A DNA stretch of 15,896 nt, from assembly GCA_002400085.1 (NCBI GenBank), contig DHEX01000142.1, positions 5,036 through 20,931 on the forward strand, written 5' to 3'. The notes beneath the pieces are model-generated. The model searched no databases. It was given only the letters and a program-made list of their open reading frames with translations, and had not been told where the DNA came from. Position numbers and translations under genes: made by a program. How positions within the stretch are numbered: position 1 is the stretch's first letter; every line of letters starts with the position of its first letter. Shown here piece after piece: positions 12,363-15,896 of the stretch. Origin of the DNA: Clostridiaceae bacterium UBA4839 (GTDB lineage Bacteria; Bacillota; Clostridia; Clostridiales; Caloramatoraceae).

Positions 12363-14996
12363 TTAAACTGCCTTGCAGTTTTGTTTGTTATTTTTATTTG
12401 CTTTTTTAAACTCCTCGAGAGTTTTCATTATCAAATCATAGTCTTCAAAAAATACTGATATTATATCTCCGTCCTGAGCATGCGTTAATGCTTTTTTGAA
12501 AGCTTCACCTTCATTCAAAATAGTATCGTAATTTTCCTTAGATTTTCCTGAAAGCTTTACTCCATTTTCAAGAAGCTTTACTACCTCTCCTTCTCTTTTT
12601 CCTCTTTTGTCCACGTCCTCCTTAATATAAATGTAATCAAAAGCCTTACCGCATATCTCCCCTATTTTGATTATACTGTCATCCATTCTATCCCCAGGAA
12701 CACCAATTACACCTACAAGCCTTTTAGCATCAAGCTTTTTTAATGAGGTTATAACCTCATTATATGCATCAATATTATGTCCATAATCGACAACTACTTT
12801 AAACCTTTCAAAATCATATATATTAAATCTTCCTGGGTTTTGCTTTTCATCCTGATAAAAGGTTTTAAGACCTTTTACTATAATCTTTTCATCAACATTT
12901 AAAGCAATAGAGATGCAAACTGCAGCTATTGCATTTTGTACGTTATAATTTAAAATGCTGTTTAAAGTCGATGGTATATCTTTAATGGCTAAAAGAGGCT
13001 TTACATTATCGCAATCGCCTATGCAGATATAGCCATCCTTTATAAAAACTGCTTTTCCCCCGTCAAGCATATGTTTTTTAATTATAAGATTATCACTCTG
13101 CATTGAAAAATATATAATATTTGATTTTACTTTTTCGGACAGCTTATTAGCATAGGATTCATCTGCATTAATCACTGCATAGCCATTATCCTTTACAGTT
13201 TCAAGTACAAGGGATTTAACATTAATAAGCTCCTCTAAAGTGTTTATGCCATCTATACCAAGATGATCCTCAGAAATATTTGTAATTAAACCCACATCAG
13301 CCTTATCATATCCAAGACCTTTTCTTAATATCCCGCCCCTTGCCGTTTCAAGAACAGCCACTTCAACATCCTTATTAGAAAGCACTGCAGCTGCACTGTC
13401 TGGCCCTGTAGTATCACCCTTTTGGGTGAGCCTGCCATTTATATATATTCCTCCTGTGGTTGCCATGCCTACACATTTCTCTGAAAGGGATAAAATATGC
13501 CCAACCATTCTTGTTGTTGTAGTTTTGCCGTTAGTACCAGTAATTGACACCACAGGAATTGAATAATCCTTTTTATCTTTAAAAATATAATCCACAATGC
13601 TTGAAGCTACATTCCTTCCTCTTCCAAGTGAAGGGTAGAGATGCATTCTTATTCCCGGAGCAGCATTGACCTCCAATACCACCCCTTTATCTTCATAAAT
13701 AGACTTTGAAATATCCCCTGTGCAAATATCAACGCCTGCAACATCAAGCCCCACTGCTTCTGCTGATTTTATAGCTGCTTCCATATTGTCAGGATGGATA
13801 ATATCTGTACAGTCTTTAGCCACCCCACCAGTAGAAAGGTTAGCATTAAATCTTAAAATTACTTTTTCATGAAGTTTTGGGATATAATTTAAGCTCATAT
13901 TATTATTTTTTAAATAATTAAGTACAATATTATCCACTTTTATTTTTGTAAGAGGTTTCTCATGGTCAAAGCCTCTTAGCGGACTTTTATTTTCTATTTC
14001 TATAAGCTCTCCAATTGTGTGAATTCCATCTCCAAATACACATGGTGTCATCCTAAGCGCCACTGCTGCAACTTTTTTATCTATTACAAGAACTCTATAA
14101 TCCCTTCCACATATATACTTTTCAACAATAACATTTGGATTGTAATCAGAAGCAAACTTGTAGGCAAATAAAAGCTCATCTTCGTTTTTAATATTTACCG
14201 ATACCCCTTTGCCCTGATTGCCGTCTACAGGTTTTACAACTACAGGATATGATATCTCTTCTGCAATTTTAGCAGCCTCCTCAAAGTTCTTTGCTAAGCC
14301 TCCCCTTGCCACAGGAATTGAAGCTTTTGAAAGTATATCCTTTGTAAATGCTTTATTGCAGGCGATGTCCACAGCAATACAGCTTGTAAATTTAGTTAAT
14401 GTTGCCTCTGTAATTTGCTGCTTGCTGCCATATCCAAGCTGGAGCATACTGCCATTTCCAAGACGTCTTACAGGAATTCCTCTCTTTTTTGCTTCCTTAT
14501 ATATACTTAATGTACTGGGTCCAAGCCTTATATCTGAAATTTCTTTCTCAATTTGTGACATAACCTTATTTATATCAAAGTCCTCACCCTTTATAAAACT
14601 GTTTAAACATTCCATCGCATACTCTCCGCAAAGACCTCCAGCTTCTTCAAGCTCATACTGATAAATGACATAATAAATATTATCATTTACCACCCTTGCC
14701 TTGCCATACTTAACCTCGTTAAAGCCAAGCATATTTTGCATCTCAATTATTACGTGTTCAAGAACATGCGGGAGATAAGTGCCTTCCTTTAATCTGTCTT
14801 TAAACCCTCCTTCATACCCAAGGCAGCAGCAGTGCCTGCTTAACCCTTCAAATGATTTCAAAAGTCTTTCATTAAAACCTCCTATATCCTTCGTAGCTAT
14901 ATTTTCTCCTTCTTCAAGGCTTACAGTAAGCCTCATACATTTACTATAGCTGTAAATATTTGGTCCTATATATATTCTTTTATCTATCAGCTTCAT
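12363..14996 (-). CDS. cphA: Cyanophycin synthetase CphA
   Basis: Builds cyanophycin (multi-L-arginyl-poly-L-aspartate) from Asp and Arg using ATP, forming insoluble granules in the cytoplasm. The 877 residues fit the family (about 870-900). Domains in order: CphA N-terminal domain (~1-160); ATP-grasp domain (~210-470) with VVVKPVDGNQGKGVSV (252-267) and EVNAAPGIRMH (442-452); Mur-ligase-like domain with the P-loop GTNGKTTTT (487-495) and a C-terminal VVDYGHN motif. The start is taken at 14996 because AGGTGG lies just upstream; the ATG at 15011 includes that ribosome site. It overlaps cphB by 17 bases, so translation is probably coupled. All three active regions look intact. Confidence 0.95.
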   Translation of the reverse strand: MKLIDKRIYIGPNIYSYSKCMRLTVSLEEGENIATKDIGGFNERLLKSFEGLSRHCCCLGYEGGFKDRLKEGTYLPHVLEHVIIEMQNMLGFNEVKYGKARVVNDNIYYVIYQYELEEAGGLCGEYAMECLNSFIKGEDFDINKVMSQIEKEISDIRLGPSTLSIYKEAKKRGIPVRRLGNGSMLQLGYGSKQQITEATLTKFTSCIAVDIACNKAFTKDILSKASIPVARGGLAKNFEEAAKIAEEISYPVVVKPVDGNQGKGVSVNIKNEDELLFAYKFASDYNPNVIVEKYICGRDYRVLVIDKKVAAVALRMTPCVFGDGIHTIGELIEIENKSPLRGFDHEKPLTKIKVDNIVLNYLKNNNMSLNYIPKLHEKVILRFNANLSTGGVAKDCTDIIHPDNMEAAIKSAEAVGLDVAGVDICTGDISKSIYEDKGVVLEVNAAPGIRMHLYPSLGRGRNVASSIVDYIFKDKKDYSIPVVSITGTNGKTTTTRMVGHILSLSEKCVGMATTGGIYINGRLTQKGDTTGPDSAAAVLSNKDVEVAVLETARGGILRKGLGYDKADVGLITNISEDHLGIDGINTLEELINVKSLVLETVKDNGYAVINADESYANKLSEKVKSNIIYFSMQSDNLIIKKHMLDGGKAVFIKDGYICIGDCDNVKPLLAIKDIPSTLNSILNYNVQNAIAAVCISIALNVDEKIIVKGLKTFYQDEKQNPGRFNIYDFERFKVVVDYGHNIDAYNEVITSLKKLDAKRLVGVIGVPGDRMDDSIIKIGEICGKAFDYIYIKEDVDKRGKREGEVVKLLENGVKLSGKSKENYDTILNEGEAFKKALTHAQDGDIISVFFEDYDLIMKTLEEFKKANKNNKQNCKAV

Positions 14997-15819
14997 CTTT
15001 TTCCACCTCATGTAAAATCTTTTTCAGTGGTTTCCTTTCTTTTAAATCAAAACCGTAGTTTTGTGGGAGGATATGTACCCTTGAATTAAATATTGTAATT
15101 TTTTCATCATTTTCAATATCCGATATATCGGAAAAGCTTATATCCTTTCCATCAACTACAGTTACAGCACCACTGCCAATCACTCTAAACTGCGGCGTCC
15201 CTTCAAATACTATGGCAGTATCTTCATCAATGCCAATGCCTATAATTTCAGGATTATGGGCTACTGCATTTAAAAGCCTTCCAATCCTTCCCCTTTGAGA
15301 AAAATGCTGATCAATAATGGCTCCTTTTATGATATCAAGACCGGGGGCCATTTTAATCTTACATTTTGTCGGAGAAATTTCTTCAACTCCTGAAACCATC
15401 ATAGTAGTACAAATACAAGAGGCACCTGCACTTGTTCCAGCAATAAGTTTTCCCTCTAAAAAAGCACGTTTTACAGCCTCATATAATTTAGTACCTCCTA
15501 TAATACTTGTAATTTTAAGCTGATCTCCTCCAGTAAAAAAAATACATCCAGCTTTTTCAATTTCATAAATGATAGAATCCTCATTTGCCTCTTCTCTACT
15601 CCTTATATCTATTACCCTTACCCTTTCAAATCCAATTTCTTTAAAAGCTTTAAGATACACAAAGCCAACCTCTTTTGGATAGGAGGTAGCAATTGTTAAA
15701 ATAGCTATATCACCTTCTGCTCCATGTATTTTTTTTATTATTTCATTTAATATATCCCTTCTGTCAGTCTTATCTTCTGCTCCGCCAATTATAATAAGGT
15801 TCCCATAATTATTTTCCAT
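14980..15819 (-). CDS. cphB: Cyanophycinase CphB
   Basis: A serine exopeptidase (peptidase family S51) that cuts cyanophycin into beta-Asp-Arg dipeptides, reversing CphA. The 279-residue protein has no signal peptide, so it acts in the cytoplasm. Visible motifs are IIIGGAEDK (9-17), FFTGGDQ (94-100), the nucleophile elbow GTSAGAS with Ser130, IDQHFSQRGRIGRL (169-182, with the conserved His172) and GIGIDEDTAIVFEG (194-207). The ATG (15817-15819) has AAGGAAGG 6 nt upstream. First gene of a two-gene operon with cphA; a sigma-F-like promoter lies 47-75 bp upstream. A separate isoaspartyl dipeptidase, needed to finish degradation, is not in the window. Confidence 0.94.
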   Translation of the reverse strand: MENNYGNLIIIGGAEDKTDRRDILNEIIKKIHGAEGDIAILTIATSYPKEVGFVYLKAFKEIGFERVRVIDIRSREEANEDSIIYEIEKAGCIFFTGGDQLKITSIIGGTKLYEAVKRAFLEGKLIAGTSAGASCICTTMMVSGVEEISPTKCKIKMAPGLDIIKGAIIDQHFSQRGRIGRLLNAVAHNPEIIGIGIDEDTAIVFEGTPQFRVIGSGAVTVVDGKDISFSDISDIENDEKITIFNSRVHILPQNYGFDLKERKPLKKILHEVEKDEADR

Positions 15820-15842
15820 TTTAAACCTTCCTTAAATGCATA

Positions 15843-15861
15843 ATAGCTTAAAAACAGCTAT
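15843..15861. repeat. Small inverted repeat in the cphBA leader
   Basis: ATAGCT (15843-15848) and AGCTAT (15856-15861) form a 6-bp stem with a 7-nt loop, between the predicted sigma-F-like promoter and the cphB ribosome site. Without a T-run it is not a terminator; its role is unknown. Confidence 0.35.
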
Positions 15862-15865
15862 CCTA

Positions 15866-15894
15866 TATTTTTTCCATTTAAAATAACTTTATAC
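15866..15894 (-). promoter_or_regulatory. Sigma-F-like promoter of cphBA
   Basis: The minus strand reads GTATA (15890-15894), a 14-bp spacer and GGAAAAAATA (15866-15875). Every defined base of the Bacillus sigma-F pattern GYWTA / GGNNANAHTR is matched, and the spacer equals that of the spoIIR promoter in this window. Transcription would begin near 15859, about 40 nt before cphB. AT-rich DNA can give such matches by chance. Confidence 0.55.
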
Positions 15895-15896
15895 AT

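Noticed and set aside
14218..14661. 147-codon plus-strand open frame inside cphA
   Set aside because: It is antisense to the conserved ATP-grasp coding region, with no ribosome site; a by-product of codon use on the other strand.
14997..15011. Upstream ATG giving an 882-residue CphA
   Set aside because: The ribosome site AGGTGG lies inside this 5-codon extension, right in front of the ATG at 14996.
15858..15896. Short minus-strand frame at the right edge (MYKVILNGKNIG then stop)
   Set aside because: It could be the tail of an upstream gene, but it is cut by the window edge, too short to judge, and coincides with the sigma-F-like promoter.

Overview
The window looks like the chromosome of a low-GC, endospore-forming Firmicute, most likely Clostridium or a close relative. 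This rests on AT-rich DNA, strong AGGAGG-type ribosome sites with several TTG/GTG starts, and a dense set of spore genes: spoIIR, a gerA-type receptor operon, ypeB and a small acid-soluble spore protein. No phage genes, tRNA, rRNA, CRISPR array or transposase gene were seen. All genes but one (a glycosyltransferase at 4942-6063) lie on the minus strand, so they are read here from high to low coordinates.

Right end (15896 to 12312): cyanophycinase (cphB) and cyanophycin synthetase (cphA) overlap by 17 bases and end at a strong terminator. Upstream of cphB is a sequence that fits the forespore sigma-F promoter pattern. Next comes an intergenic stretch holding a 154-bp element with 29-bp terminal inverted repeats, then ispE with a sigma-A promoter and its own terminator.

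Middle (11086 to 6128): a spore germination cluster. A 67-residue protein with two membrane segments leads gerAA, gerAB and gerAC, the last three overlapping by 1 and 4 bases. spoIIR follows with its own sigma-F-like promoter. The small first gene is a candidate for the poorly known fourth (D) subunit of Ger receptors. A shared bidirectional terminator separates spoIIR from the convergent glycosyltransferase, an MGDG-synthase/UgtP-like enzyme.

Left (4616 to 1): ypeB stands alone without its usual partner sleB. A 59-codon spore protein gene follows, then a repeat-rich stretch, then an operon of a THUMP-less ThiI-like PP-loop enzyme, glutamate racemase (murI) and a DUF1934 protein, driven by a good sigma-A promoter and closed by a terminator.

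The genes fit together around sporulation: SpoIIR signals from forespore to mother cell, Ssp coats spore DNA, the Ger receptor senses germinants, YpeB acts in cortex breakdown, and cyanophycin is an Asp/Arg nitrogen reserve already linked to clostridial spores. The non-coding DNA carries two dispersed repeat families: palindromic units built on GGAACGGTC-N2-GACCGTTCC, and a 39-bp unit present twice.
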